Origin: Anaeramoeba flamelloides
Taxonomy: Eukaryota > Metamonada > Anaeramoebidae
Assembly: GCA_027625915.1 (NCBI GenBank)
Contig: JANTQA010000036.1
Span: 6,159,001 to 6,223,000, forward strand
DNA: 64,000 nt
Direction of reading: 5' to 3'
The position numbers and the translations under genes are program-made. How positions within the stretch are numbered: position 1 is the stretch's first letter; the number at the start of each line of letters is the position of its first letter. Below, piece after piece: positions 34,296-46,025 of the stretch. The notes beneath the pieces are model-generated. The model worked only from the letters and a program-made list of their open reading frames with translations, had not been told where the DNA came from and searched no databases.

Positions 34296-35940
34296 GAACA
34301 AATCTTTTTTTTTTGATTATATTGAAAGAATTTATTCCATATAAACTCATTTACAAAAAATTTATTCTAACATGAGCTTTCTTATTCTGGTTATAAAGTT
34401 TTTTAAACGCTATATCCACATCAAATTTTAATATCAAAAAAATTTACCCTGTAACCTTGGGATATCTTTACAAAAATTTCAAGATCCAAAAATTATTTAA
34501 AAAACGATAAAAATTACTAAACAACTTGAAATATATTCAAGAAAAAAGGAATATCTTTTTGTAATGTTTTACAGAAATTTTTTGAAAACATGTTAATTTA
34601 TTGATTTTTTTTTTTTTTTCAGAATATCCATTTTCTTATTTTGATTGAAAAAAATGAATTAAAATATAAAACTTAATAGATAAAAAAAACATATGGTAAG
34701 CTTAGAAAGGGCAAATTTCTGAAATTGGGATTATTTGCGATGCGATTATTTGCGAGAAAAACATTTTTTTTTTATTTTGTGTCTGTATTAATTTCTAAAC
34801 TATCAACAAATATGTCAATTTTTTTTTAAGTTCTGAACCCATTCCAGCCATAAACTAAAAAATAATTATTTTTTCTTAGAACTAATAGACTTGCAAATAA
34901 TCACAATTTTGGTATATTCCCCATAGAATGACTGTATAATATAAAAAATCAGAAAATTTATGAAATAGGCACATTTAAATATTATTCAAGTTTGTTATTG
35001 ATTCTCGAAATGATCAAAAAATTCTTATTCCATCATCCAAATTTTAAGAAATTATTGAAAATAAAACAATATATATTTAAAAATAATTTCTGAATTTTTG
35101 ATGTTTTTTTGTTGAATTTATGTTTTTTGCTTTAAATGTGATACTTTTCTGGTATCCCTTCAAGAAACTTGATGAATGTATTTGATGTGTTTCGTAATAT
35201 TATATTGTATTTAAAAAAGAAAGGAAGTGATTTGCCGTAGAAACATCAAGAGAAAATTGAAAATACTTTTTTCTTAATTCAAAACAAATCCAAAAATCTC
35301 CAATGGTTTTTTAAAGGAAATTTGTTTTCATTTAAAACGTTAAATAAACTGATAAGTTTCCTGGCCTTGAGGGGCATACAAGAAAAGTATTACATTAAAT
35401 GAAAAATCACAATTTACTTAAAAAAACATGATAAATTCCAAATTCATTTTTAGAAATGTAAAAGACTCTATTTTTTCTGATCTAGAATTATTAAATATTT
35501 TATTTATTTTATTTTTATTTAAAATTAAAATTATCTTTAAAATATTATTTGTTCCGAAATGAAAATCAGAATAACAAAAAGTCAGATTTGATAAAAATAA
35601 AATTGTTTTTGAAATTTTTTCGTTTATTTCTGAGATCTAATAATCCCAAAAAAAAGGAAAAGATCTTTTTTAATGAAAATTAATCTGGCAAAATAAAATT
35701 CCTTGAAAAAGTATAACTCTTTCCAGTAACCATTCCAAAAAAATTTATTTCATTAAAAAAAATTGTGTTCATCAAAAATTTGTGTTGGTTTTTTAAATAG
35801 TAAAGTTGAGAAATGAGTTTATTTTTCAAACTTTTTTTTAAATCTTTGTACATATAAGTATTCAATTACTTTAAAGGTAAAAACATGAATGGCAATTGTT
35901 AGTCCCTAAAAAAAAGAGAATATTTAGTATTTTTTAAAGT
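34296..35940. other. Intergenic, mostly unassigned; one weak inverted repeat
   Basis: A block around 34370-34490 resembles one arm of the 3724-4165 palindrome. At about 34700-34935 a weak inverted repeat pairs gggattatttgcg with gcaaataatcac. No gene supported; the small minus ORF at 35680-35865 is Phe/Asn/Lys-rich without recognised homology. Confidence 0.35.
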
Positions 35941-36238
35941 TAATTAAATGGAAAAGATTTTTGACTTTGAAAAACCAAAACTATTTTTCTGAAAATCTAA
36001 AAGGGAAAGTTGTTGAAAGTGCATGTATTTAAAAGTTCAAATTGTAAAAACTTTTTGATTGAAAGTTTGTTGATCTTAGTCATGTAATTCTTTTCTAAAT
36101 TCAGAAACAATTTCAAAAAAAGAAAATGTTATCAAGTAAAAAAGGTGACAACAATTTTTATGTATGTCTTATTTTGGTTTTGTAAAAAATTTTCATTTTT
36201 TTTTCCGTTTTGATTGTTAATAATACCTCAAAGGAAAA
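35941..36238 (+). promoter_or_regulatory. 5' flank of the 36239 gene, made of a repeat shared with the carboxypeptidase 5' flank
   Basis: ctatttttctgaaaatctaaaagg, then aaactttttgattgaaagtttgttgatctt, gtaattcttttctaaattcag and aacaatttcaaaaaaag parallel the units at 5250-5900. The unit ends just upstream of the ATG in both genes, so it may contribute a leader or core promoter, or may be a transposon that both genes adjoin. Confidence 0.4.
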
Positions 36239-36682
36239 ATGGGCGGAACAGTTGCAAAAAACGAAAACTTGAATCAATTATCTTGTACGACATTTGTTTC
36301 AACCGATCCAGGTCAAAGTGAAGCAAAGTATCTTTTTTCTACAATGACAAGAAAGAATTTAAACAAAACAGCAACCAACAAAAATGAAGAAAAAAAAAAG
36401 GAAAAAAAGAAAGTAGAAAAAGAAGAAAAAGAAGAAAAAGAAGAAAAACAAACAAATGAAACAACAATAAACCCAATTTTAGTAAAGGGTGATCCACAAA
36501 AAAAATCGTTCAACAAACAACTAAACGAAATGAATCTTGAAAGTTCTAGCGACAACGACACTGAATCTGATTTTGAAGATAATTCTGAATTTTTTACCGA
36601 TAATATTCAAATCACAGAATCAGAAAATTATGACGATGACCTTGATTCTGATCCTTTTTCAGAAGAATCGTCTGATTATTAG
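36239..36682 (+). CDS. Small acidic low-complexity protein, 147 residues, possible N-myristoylation site
   Basis: Family not recognised. The N-terminus MGGTVAKN fits a permissive N-myristoylation pattern (Gly2, small residue at 6). Residues about 55-78 are a K/E run (KKVEKEEKEEKEEK), probably a single charged helix. The C-terminal third is rich in S, D and E (SSSDNDTESDFEDN, DPFSEESSDY), typical of casein-kinase-2-type phosphorylation regions. No structured domain is visible. Intronless, ATG well placed after ctcaaaggaaaa, TAG stop. A neighbouring gene (38339) also starts MG. Function unknown; a membrane-attached disordered protein is an inference only. Confidence 0.6.
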   Translation: MGGTVAKNENLNQLSCTTFVSTDPGQSEAKYLFSTMTRKNLNKTATNKNEEKKKEKKKVEKEEKEEKEEKQTNETTINPILVKGDPQKKSFNKQLNEMNLESSSDNDTESDFEDNSEFFTDNIQITESENYDDDLDSDPFSEESSDY

Positions 36683-37514
36683 TTTTGAACGTAGCTTTAT
36701 TGTTTAGGTTTAAAAATTTTATTAACCATATTGTTCCATACCAGAAAATGTTTACTCTTTTTGAGTTTCTTTTTTGTTTTTTCTTTTCATTTTCTATCTT
36801 TTTTTACTCTGCGTTATGTTGACATAACAGTTCAAAATAATCTATACCAAAATATAATTGATATTCAAGAGGAGGAATATTACCCATCCTTAACAATTCT
36901 TTTTTTATTGCCATCTCTTTCAATTTGAATGAAAATCAAATAAAAAAATCTATTCTTTTTTTCTTTAATCAAATTCTTTTTTACATTTGCAATTCTACCA
37001 ACATCACAAATTCTTTGTTACTGTTAATTTTATAATAAAAGGATCAAAATTTTCATTCAGCTTTTCAAAAAAATAATCATTTCACGAATTAAAATAAATC
37101 ATCAAATTCCCACAATTCTAAAAGAGGTAAATTAAGACTTTAAGCTGGTTTTAAGAATTCCAAAATTTGAAATGGGTATATCTCTGTTAAATCTTTATTG
37201 GGAAAGCTGAATGAATATTTTGATCTTTTTATTTTGAAACAAATAGTAAGTGGGGGGGGGCTTAAAAATATTCCTTGAACAACTTTTGAATTTTCAATAA
37301 TCATTTTTTTAACCTTCTTTCCCAGCAATTACTCGTCTATCGCGATCTTTTTTGAGTATTTTCATCCGGAAAATTATTTTAAAGATTTAAACATAATTGT
37401 CTAAAGGGGGATATTCGTCCTCAAGGTTTAGAAAAGTACAGTTGACATTCTACAGGTTAATCATTTTTTTATCTTTATTAACAGAGGTCTCATATTTATT
37501 TCCCTTTTCAAATT

Positions 37515-37546
<32 letters not shown>

Positions 37547-38338
37547 CTTGATGTTTTGCAATCTTTCTTTTCAAGAAGAATTCTCAGTCAAACCAAAATA
37601 AACAATATAAAGTCAAACAGTAAGAGAATTAAATTCCCCCAATTCATTTTATTTCACAATTATTTGAATTAAGTAGAATAAAAAAGAATCAAAAAAAATT
37701 TTTCCCCATTTGAAATCTAAAAAACATCAATTTGAAAAAACGAACTAATTTTAAGAAAACTCTTTGAAGTAAAGTTGTAATAAAGAGGTTGTTGAAACTT
37801 TTAATAAAAAATAGACAACAAATTTATAAAGATGGTTCAAAGAAAATATTAAAAACTTCTTTTGGGAATTGTTTTTATCAAAGAGTTTTATTGAAGTGCA
37901 ATTGTCAAAAGAGAAAAGATCATGAGTCTTCAACATTATGATTTTAGACAATCAAGTTTAAAACAAGTCGTTTGAAATAGGTTTTCTTGTTTTGATTTCG
38001 AATGACCTTGATTTTTTGAACTTTTAGAACTACATTTCCTCTTTTTATTTAAGACTGATAATCCAAAAAAGGTATAATACAAAATGAAAAGAGATATAAA
38101 AAGAGACAAATAAGTTCCCACAGTTCAATAGAAACAAAATTCTGGATCAACAATAAAAAAATCTACAAAAACCAATGATTAGATTGCAAACTGAATAAAA
38201 AAGCAAAAAAAAACAAATTGAACATCTAATTTAACAAAATTTCATTGTTAAAAATCAAAGAAAATAGTTAATGATTGATTTGCAATTTCTTTTTATTTTT
38301 TTCAATTTTTGCACCCATATCAAAATTAGTTACTCACT
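36683..38338. other. Intergenic; poly-T and poly-G runs
   Basis: Holds a G8 run at about 37252-37260 and a long T run at about 37518-37546. Several short ORFs on either strand are low-complexity. No gene supported. Confidence 0.35.
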
Positions 38339-39014
38339 ATGGGTAACCGTTCAAACTCAACTCTGATCAAAATAGATGGCCGAACTTTCAAGGATTATAA
38401 AAAAATGATTAAGAAGTCACCAGATTGCTATATGCAGATTGACTCTTCGGGTGATATTGTTGATGTAAATCGATCAACAGTCAAGCTATTTAAAGCACGC
38501 TCAAGAAAAAAATTCAACAAATTTAAGCTAAATGAGATCACTCCTAAAGTTCAACCGCACCTCAAACAAGAAACTGAAAAGGCCATTGTAAATAAGATTA
38601 TTCAGACACTTGAAAGGTAATTATTATTTTTTCTTTTTAACTTGTTTTTCCTAAACAATTTTTTCCACCACAATATTTTACAAGAAATTAGGGAATGGTG
38701 ACAAAAATTAAAAAGAAAATTTGAGGTTGTTATTATTGTACCAAAACTAAATGAACTTTTTTGAATGGGACTTTTTGGTGTGTTGCCAATTAAATTTTCT
38801 TCTCATTTTTTCTTTATCTGTAATACTTTCTAAATGCAAACAAATAATGATTAGAGCAAAACAAGGAAAGGGAAATGAATTTGTTTGGTTATATAAAGAC
38901 TGTGAAGATCAGGAATTGTGGGTACACATTAGACTGAGAGGTACTTATCCACACCGTTTTCTTTTTCCTTTTTTCTTTTCTTTTCATTTTTTCTTCTCAG
39001 GTTTAGCTTTCTGA
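38339..39014 (+). CDS. PAS-domain protein, at least two exons, 3' end uncertain
   Basis: PAS domains sense small ligands or mediate signalling contacts. Exon 1 (38339-38616) gives MGNRSNST and then a PAS core (CYMQIDSSGDIVDVNRSTVK, FKLNEITPKVQPHLKQETEK). It ends at cttgaaag|gtaatt. Exon 2 (38855-38940) starts after gattag and continues FVWLYKDCEDQELWVHIRLR, the PAS beta strands, to donor gagag|gtactt. A third exon after ttcttctcag (39001) gives only GLAF and a TGA at 39012, about 125 residues in all. One base off, the same exon reads FLTKPICVTSSPNLKRF, a more PAS-like ending. Either the protein is short, a boundary is non-canonical, or there is a one-base error. Gly2 could be myristoylated (weak). 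Confidence 0.65.
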
Positions 39015-39325
39015 CCAAACCTATTTGTGTGACTTCCAGTCCAAATTTGAAGCGTTTTGTGACACAATAAAAGAATTTATGGAAAAAACCCTTATTTTTT
39101 GTCTACATTTAAGGACTATCCGAATTTTGTGGTAAGATAAGATTACTTTTATGACAAACAACATATTTTCTGAATTAAAAGAGTGTTGAGTCGAGGGAGA
39201 TCTTTTTGAAAGTCAAAATTTAGATTTTTTTTTGTTTTTTTATTTAAGGGGGAGTTGTTACGGTTTACATCCCTGAAACTCCGAAAAAAGATTATCTGGT
39301 ATTAGGTGTGGCAATTTCACAAGTG
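39015..39325. other. Possible further PAS-gene exons
   Basis: Two blocks look exon-like on the + strand: about 39041-39138 (SKFEAFCDTIKEFMEK, later a gtaaga donor at 39132) and about 39249-39310 after a ttaag acceptor (GVVTVYIPETPKKDYLVLGV). I could not join them in phase to the PAS exons, so they are not called. Confidence 0.25.
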
Positions 39326-39690
39326 TAAATATGACTGTTGTAAAAAATATATTTTTACAATTTTAGAGATAAATAAAGAGTTACTTGCATTTATCCAAAT
39401 TTTGGTAATAGTTGACCAAACGCCCATTTTGATTTTTGAGTTCAAAGGGATTTTCAATATAAAATCGTTTGGTGAATACCAAAACTTTGTTTGAAAAATT
39501 GTTTTTTTTTTTTTAAATTTAAAGATTGGTTTTTACCAAACGATCTTTTGATTAAAATTATTATTAGTCTATTAAGATAATCAGATATTATATTTACTAT
39601 GACCAAAATTTGGATAAATGAATGGACCTCTTTATTTATCTCTAAAATTGAAAAAATATATTTTTTACAACATTCATATTTACTCTAGTG
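39326..39690. mobile_element. Palindromic element, about 365 bp
   Basis: The left arm agtgtaaatatgactgttgt, tttttacaattttagagataaa, atccaaattttggt is repeated inverted on the right (accaaaatttggat, tttatctctaaaattg, acaacattcatatttact). The centre holds a second inverted motif accaaacg / cgtttggt. No coding meaning for the small ORFs here. Confidence 0.7.
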
Positions 39691-40381
39691 TTGTTGTTTT
39701 GGTTTTTGGCTGATCGATCTTAAACTTAGTATTATAATATTTAAAAAAATTCCCGAACAAGAAAATAATCTCTTGCAAGATTTTTAATTTATAATATTAG
39801 GAAAATTGTTGTGTTATTTTTTTGATTTAACATCTCAAATCCTTTTTTTTTTTAAGAATCAAACTTTGAAAATTATAACTCGCTCTCTTATTAGAACGAT
39901 GACTCATTAAATTATACTTATCCAAAACACTATTCAATCAATCTAAAAACTAAGAATAAAAATATATCATTTTCCATATTCATCACAAACCTCTATAAAA
40001 CTCTATTATTTTTTCGAAAAAAGTAGATCTAATTTGGGTTATTAAACAATTAAATGAGTATTCTATAGACACCTCACTTTGATGAACTTTAGGTAGGTTT
40101 ATTACTTTGCTCAAAAAAAAATTTCGGCTAGTTTAAAAAGGATTTAATTTTAAATAAAAGCTATTACACACCAATTTTCCTAATATTAAGAATTACCAAC
40201 CTTGGCATGGATTATTTTAAATTCAGGCATTTTTTTCCCTACAATATTTGTAATTAATCAACAATTTTGCAAATATGATCAATTAATAATTGTTTCACAC
40301 TTATTTTTTATACCACATATTTTTTTCAATATTATAATACAAAGTTTAATACCAATCAGCCAAGAACCAAAATAACAGGTT
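39688..40381. mobile_element. Palindromic element, about 690 bp, TGATCGATCTT family
   Basis: Left end ttttggtttttggctgatcg, right end inverted ttttggttcttggctgattg, both followed by taaact and tattataat. The interior at about 39880-40110 (aactcgctctcttattagaa through agtattctatagacacctc) matches 54800-55040 inverted. It directly abuts the previous palindrome. The TGATCGATCT terminal motif is also in 27901-28612 and at 63540. Confidence 0.65.
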
Positions 40382-40416
40382 ACTACACATAATACCATAT
40401 AATCTTTTTTTCAATA

Positions 40417-40617
40417 CAGTCATTTTCACTTTTAAGACATAAACTTTCAACGAAATTTAAGGCACAGAAAAAATCTCAAATTAAAGCATATTTTTTGGAA
40501 TTTTTTTTTTTCACAAATTATATTTTACTAGAATTTGAATTTTGTGCCTTAATTTGAAATTTTATCTGTTATCTTAAATTTACTTGAAAGTTTATGTCTT
40601 AAAAGTGGGACTGACTG
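40417..40617. mobile_element. CAGTCA-ended mini-element, 201 bp, complete
   Basis: TA (40415-40416), then CAGTCATTTTCACTTTTAAG and, inverted at the other end, CAGTCAGTCCCACTTTTAAG, then TA (40618-40619). Arms run on through acataaactttcaa and aatttaaggcaca. TA flanks and CAGT ends are typical of Tc1/mariner/pogo-type non-autonomous elements. Second copy nested at about 28150-28356. Confidence 0.82.
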
Positions 40618-40619
40618 TA

Positions 40620-43600
40620 CTATAATTTTAATAGTGATTCAAAAAGGCAATTTTTTACAATTTATTTTACATCTTTATATTTTTTGAAGGGCGGTGCTAT
40701 TGTGGCGAGGAAAAACGACAGAATTCCTTTCTGCCTCTTTCTAATATGTATAAATTAGATTCTTTGATGTTGAATTTTCTTTTTTTAAATTAATCAGAGT
40801 TCATGTTTTGATTCCCTTTTGAAAAAACTCTCAATTAATTCTAATTTTTATTCCATGGAATCGAATGATTCTTTGTTATATTAATGAACAATCTCAACTT
40901 ATTTCTTGTTTAAATTCAGTTTTTCATAGAAACTAATTATTCTCAAAATTTAATAATTAATATTTTTTTTTAAAAATTAAATTTTAAAAGATTTAATATT
41001 TCTCAAATAAATAAATATTTGAAGTTTTTCTTCTTGAGATTTTAGTTTTAATCATCATTTCATCAACCCTGATATTTTTATGTTTATACTTGATAGGAAA
41101 ATTATTTTATTTTGAAATAGAATCAAAATTATCTTTTTTTTTTTTGAATAAATTTTTGGTACCAAAAAAAAATTCAATTTTTGATTCCATAAAACCAAAA
41201 GAAAATAATTGAATATTTTTAAAAAATTCTTTGAAAAAGAACTTTAACAAGTAGAAAATGTTGATAAAAATCGATTACATTTGAATCATTTTAATATTAT
41301 GATTCCAAATTTTAAATTTTTGTGATTCTAAAAATTCCAAAAATGGAATCATATTGGGAACTCTAAAATTAGTTTTATGATGGAGGTGTTTGAAAGTAAA
41401 AGTTAATGGATTTGGTCCTGGAATTGTTCTTTTTGAAAGCAAAAAAACCCGCTTCAAATCCTACATACAAAAACATGTATGATGGAAAAGTTATTTATTG
41501 TATTTTGGTATTTGCTTTAATATCTTATTTTTTTAAAGCAATACTTAAGGAACTAGTCTCTATTATTTTTTTTTTTTGACCAATTTCGAAATAAGGATTA
41601 CTTATCTAGAAATGTGTTTAATATTGAAAATAAACAGGGCCTTCAAATCGAAGTAATTGTCAAAAATTTTTCTCAATCTCGATTAAATTTAGGTAAAAAA
41701 ATTTAAGTAAGAATAGATCCTTAATGAAAAAATACATGTTGACTTGATAAAAACCCATTTGTTACTTGTTTTGATTTATAAACCCCCTTTCAAATAAAAG
41801 GGTACATAAAATTTCAATAATTATTCATAATTGAATCAAATTAATTGTGGTATCATTCTAAAATATAAGAAACTCTTTAAAACATAAAAAAAAAAAAATA
41901 TTCAACTGAATATTTAAAACTCATTGAAGCAAAACAATAAAAATTCAAATTAAATATTTTAAAAATTGTGGTGCCCTTTTATTTGAAATGAGAAATCTCG
42001 TTTTGGAAATTGTAAAGAAAAAAAAATATAAAATCAAGAAAAACTGTTGAACAAGGTGAATTCGGAAATAGTTCTTTACATTTTATTGTTAACTCTTTAA
42101 ACTTCAAATTTTTGTTCTTTAAAGTCCCATTTTCAAGATAAAGCCGCAATTCATCTGGGTATTTTGTTGGAATTGTTTTTTTTTTTCTTTATTTTCTTTT
42201 TTCTTTGTTTAATACATCAACCCAATAAATGGTATTTCAAAATTCCTATATCTAGCTCATTTGAAATCAAACTTAAACTGTTTCCATTTTCCTACTTGTA
42301 GATTATTTCCAAATTGATTTCTTCTTATCTTGTTTTTTTTTTCATTTTCCAACTGTTCAGTATCCATAAATAAAAAAAAAAAAAAAAATGAAAAAATGAA
42401 TAATTAAAATGAAAATCACCAATAAGTAATTATCTTATTAACAATGAAATTCAATAGTATTGATGATTTGAGAGGTGTACCCTTTTGTTTGAAAAGGATT
42501 TTATTTTTTTGTTTTCTGTTCTTTTTGAGATCAAAAAGTTCCTTTTTTATTCAAATTATTCTTTGTAATTGGCGTTTTGTGTTTATTCAAGTCTTATAAT
42601 TCTCCCAATTAGTATTAAAATTATTACAAATTCAGAGATTTGATTGGCTATAAGTAGGTGGTGGTATCCAATAATATCCATCCCAATCTTTCTTGATCAT
42701 GATCGTGGAATTGGATTATCTTACTATATTACTACACCAAACACAAAATTTTCCAATTCTTTTCGGGCAACCAATTATACTTTGTTTATTCTCCCTTTAT
42801 TTATAATATTGAAAGGTTTAGAATTTAGTCTGGGTGGATCTTTATAATTTCGAAAAAGGGATTGAAACTGTTGCTTTCATTACCCTTTCAACCTAATAAT
42901 ATGAAAATTGAAATTGTTATTAATCTTTTTAAAAATTAGTTTGATAAAAAGGTTCGGGCCTTAGCGAAATTAGGAAAAAACAAATTTATTTGATTAATAA
43001 AAATATATAAAAAAAAAATTATTTACAACTTTGAACAAAAAAAAAACCAAAATTTAACTGTTTTTTGAAAATGAAATAAACCCTAAAAGAAGAAAATTTA
43101 AGGGAAAATAAGACCCCAATTTACGATCCTTTCAAAATCAAAATTTTAAATTTTGACCATTTCCAAATCCAAAATGCATCAGTAAATTTTCCAAAATCTG
43201 GAGGACCTTTCGAAAAGGTAACCCCACTTTCTTTTCTAGTTTTATAGTGTTTAGGTTAAGTGTATAAATATTCTGGAAAATAAAATGAGTGTACTTTTCA
43301 TAATGGGCAAATAAAATCGATTTTTCACCCAATTCATTGCAAAATACAATATTTATAAATACATTAACACATAAAAATCATAATCAATAAAAAAGGATTT
43401 TTGGAAGAAGAAAAAACCCACTTTTGAATCTTTTCTTTGATAAAACCCTAATATTTATTAAAAAGATTTTAAAAAAGAATTTTGTTTCAATTTATTTTTT
43501 TGATCGTTTTTATTTCATAGATGGGGTCAATATATCAATATTTAGATGAAACAACATTTGAATCCAATTTCAATTTTCCTATTCCCAACATCTTAAACGA

Positions 43601-44285
43601 TAATTTATTATATTTTTACTTAATTGAAATTGTTTAGCATTTTTTCTTTCATTTTTTATCTTTTTCTTTTATCTTATTGAAAAGAAAGTTGGTGATAATA
43701 GGATCCATAAATTATTTATCAATAACAAGTTAGCCCCCTTTTTTTATAAAAAAATGAACCCATATATCAGCAATAACTTTTCACTAAAAAAAATAATTAA
43801 ATTTTATTTGATAGAATTTCCCACTTCCAAATTCCAACAAACAAAAAATGTTCGAGGCCATTTATTCACTTTCATCTAGTGTTTTAGATCAATTGAAAAT
43901 TCTCCTTTAAATCTATGAAAGAGAAAAATTTAAAACCATTTTTTCGAATAGTATTCCAAATTGTAAAAAAAATTTGAAAGATTGCAAATTTTTTTTTTTT
44001 TTAATAACCTTTCAAAATAAAAATTAGCTTGCAAAAAAAAAATTTAAGTTAAATGCGGAAAAATGTAAAAATATGTTATAATAAAAAAATAATTTTTATA
44101 AACAAGTCGAAAAATTAAAAACAATAAGCTTAAATTCGATCATTTTAGTTCTAAATCGACCAAATTTCTTTTTAAAACAGATTTTAAATCTCAATAAATT
44201 AATTAATTTTTTTTTTTACTTTTTTAAAAAAATTTTGTAATATTATTTCTAAATAAATTTATATTTATATATATATCATACTTTT
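40620..44285. other. Long intergenic stretch, nothing assignable
   Basis: Two slightly more complex islands, about 42640-42845 and 43138-43340, have short open frames on both strands (for example WSKF/FGFGNGQN on minus, WWYPIISIPIFLDHDRG on plus). I recognise neither. They may be gene relics. The rest is AT-rich with poly-A and poly-T runs. Confidence 0.35.
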
Positions 44286-45383
44286 ATGAATTTAAAAGCA
44301 ATTAATCTCGTTGGTAGTTTTGTAATTGAAGGGTTACTGAAACCTATTGACAATCCTGAAGAAGTACATAAAAAATTAAGTAAAATGAAAAATTCAGGAA
44401 ATGAACAAAAAAACAACAAAAAGCAATCCAAATCTGATTCTGAATCTTCTGAAGAAGAAGAAAGTGAAGATTCAGAATCTTTAGACAATGAGGGGAATTA
44501 TTCTGATAAAATGAATGAAATTTCTGATCGCATGTTAAATTTACAAGATTCGGATAATTTATCACAAATATTTGAAACGTTATCAAAAATTAAATTTTTA
44601 GTTCGTGATGCAGAAAACATTGAATTAGAAAAGCTAGTTGTTGACAAATTAAATGGTATCGATAATTTTTTTAATGAAGTACTTGACAATCGCAATCATC
44701 ATATTTCTCATCTTGGTGAAAGATTGATGAATGAAAGAAGCGAAAACAGAAAGAAATATAAACAATTAGAAGAACATTTGCAAAGAAGATTGGGGGGGAT
44801 GGATTATGAAAATGAAAAAAAGAGAGAAATTGAAATTTCAAATGAAAATTTAACTGAAAATATAAAAAAATGGCAAGAATTATTATCAGCTCAGATTTCT
44901 TTACAAAAATCGATTAAAAAAAAAAAAAAAAAATTAAATAAAGATAAAAATACAGATCAAGAAAATGCTGAAGATACTTCAACAAGTATTTCAATAAGCG
45001 ATAGCGATGGTTTTGATATTTTAAATTATTCAAATAACTCTCTATCTTCTTCTTCTTATTCTTCTCCTTCTCCTTCTCCTTCTTCTGATAAGTCTCAGAT
45101 ACATCCAAATTCAAATAGCAAAACTAATTCCGAAGACAATTCAGATTCTAACTCTAATTCGCAATTAAAATTGCAATTAGAATCCGATTTGGATTCAATT
45201 ACAAAAACAAAAACCGATAAAATAATAAATAACACTCAGTCCAATAACATAGAAACAAATAATTCCAAAAATGAAAATATAGAAAATTTGAAAGAAAAAA
45301 AGAAAAATAATAAAAATTTCAAAAAAGAAAAATTTATGAAAGAAAAAAAGAAATTAAAAAAATCAAATGTGAAAAAAAAATAG
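44286..45383 (+). CDS. Coiled-coil S/E/K-rich protein, 365 residues, paralogue of the 60232 gene
   Basis: Family not recognised. After MNLKAINLVGSFVIEGLLKP and an S/E-rich acidic stretch (about 50-75), residues 85-215 are predicted coiled coil by eye (MNEISDRMLNLQDSDNLSQI, KLVVDKLNGIDNFFNEVL). They include YKQLEEHLQRRLGGMD, which is closely echoed by YDNLESHLQRRMDGLE in the minus-strand gene at 60232. The C-terminal 150 residues are disordered: a K8 run, Ser-rich DSDGFDILNYSNNSLSSSS, N/S-rich sequence and a Lys-rich end. Single exon as seen; an upstream exon cannot be excluded. TAG stop. The K/S-rich composition hints at a nuclear or cytoskeletal role, which is inference only. Confidence 0.7.
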   Translation: MNLKAINLVGSFVIEGLLKPIDNPEEVHKKLSKMKNSGNEQKNNKKQSKSDSESSEEEESEDSESLDNEGNYSDKMNEISDRMLNLQDSDNLSQIFETLSKIKFLVRDAENIELEKLVVDKLNGIDNFFNEVLDNRNHHISHLGERLMNERSENRKKYKQLEEHLQRRLGGMDYENEKKREIEISNENLTENIKKWQELLSAQISLQKSIKKKKKKLNKDKNTDQENAEDTSTSISISDSDGFDILNYSNNSLSSSSYSSPSPSPSSDKSQIHPNSNSKTNSEDNSDSNSNSQLKLQLESDLDSITKTKTDKIINNTQSNNIETNNSKNENIENLKEKKKNNKNFKKEKFMKEKKKLKKSNVKKK

Positions 45384-45514
45384 TTTTACGTGGTATTTTA
45401 TATTTTTTAAAAAATAAATAAAAAAATTAATTTTATCTATAAATATTTTCTCAAATTATTCTTCACAGTATTTTTTTTTGATTTTTTTTAAAAGTTTCCC
45501 AAATCTTGTTTTCA

Positions 45515-45800
45515 CAAATATCCCAGTATAATGTACCGATTAGACAGTATTAACCCTGGTCAAAGTACCCAACTGTACAAATTGCCCCAGTTGGATTCAG
45601 TTTACTTCAGTTTGTTTCAAATCACATTAGTTGGATTCAGTTCGCCTCAGCTACATAACTTCAGCTAAAGTTCAATGTGTTAAAAAATCCAATCACTAAT
45701 AAGTTTATCAATTCTTATAATGATTATTTATACCTTTTACCTCCTCCAAATACCTATAAAAAAAACATAAAGAGGAGGAACCTAAGGAACCCAAACAACT
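45515..45800 (+). repeat. Repeat shared with 16600-16900, downstream of a gene
   Basis: cccagtataatgtaccgatt, acagtattaaccctgg, aagtaccc, then TTGGATTCAGTTTACTTCAG and a second TTGGATTCAGTTCGCCTCAG, then tataatgatt and cctccaaatacct. Parallels the copy after the carboxypeptidase. Here the distance from the stop codon (45383) is about 130 bases. Confidence 0.55.
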
Positions 45801-46025
45801 GAAAAAAGGGAATTCGGAAAAGGTAAAAATTCGAAAAAATAAAAGCTCATATTATTTAACATAATCAAACTTAACTTTAAAGAATATTTTAAGAAAAATA
45901 AAAACAGATTCTAAAATTCAAAAAACTTTGAAATTAAATTATTGTTTATTGTTATATTTATTCATTTATTTTTATTTTATTAGAAAAGGTGGTAGTTTAT
46001 TTTAAATAAAACAAGATTTTTTTAT

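Noticed and set aside
42644-42847. ORF starting MAISRWWYPIISIPIFLDHD
   Set aside because: No splice context, signal or homologue; may be a relic but cannot be supported as a gene.
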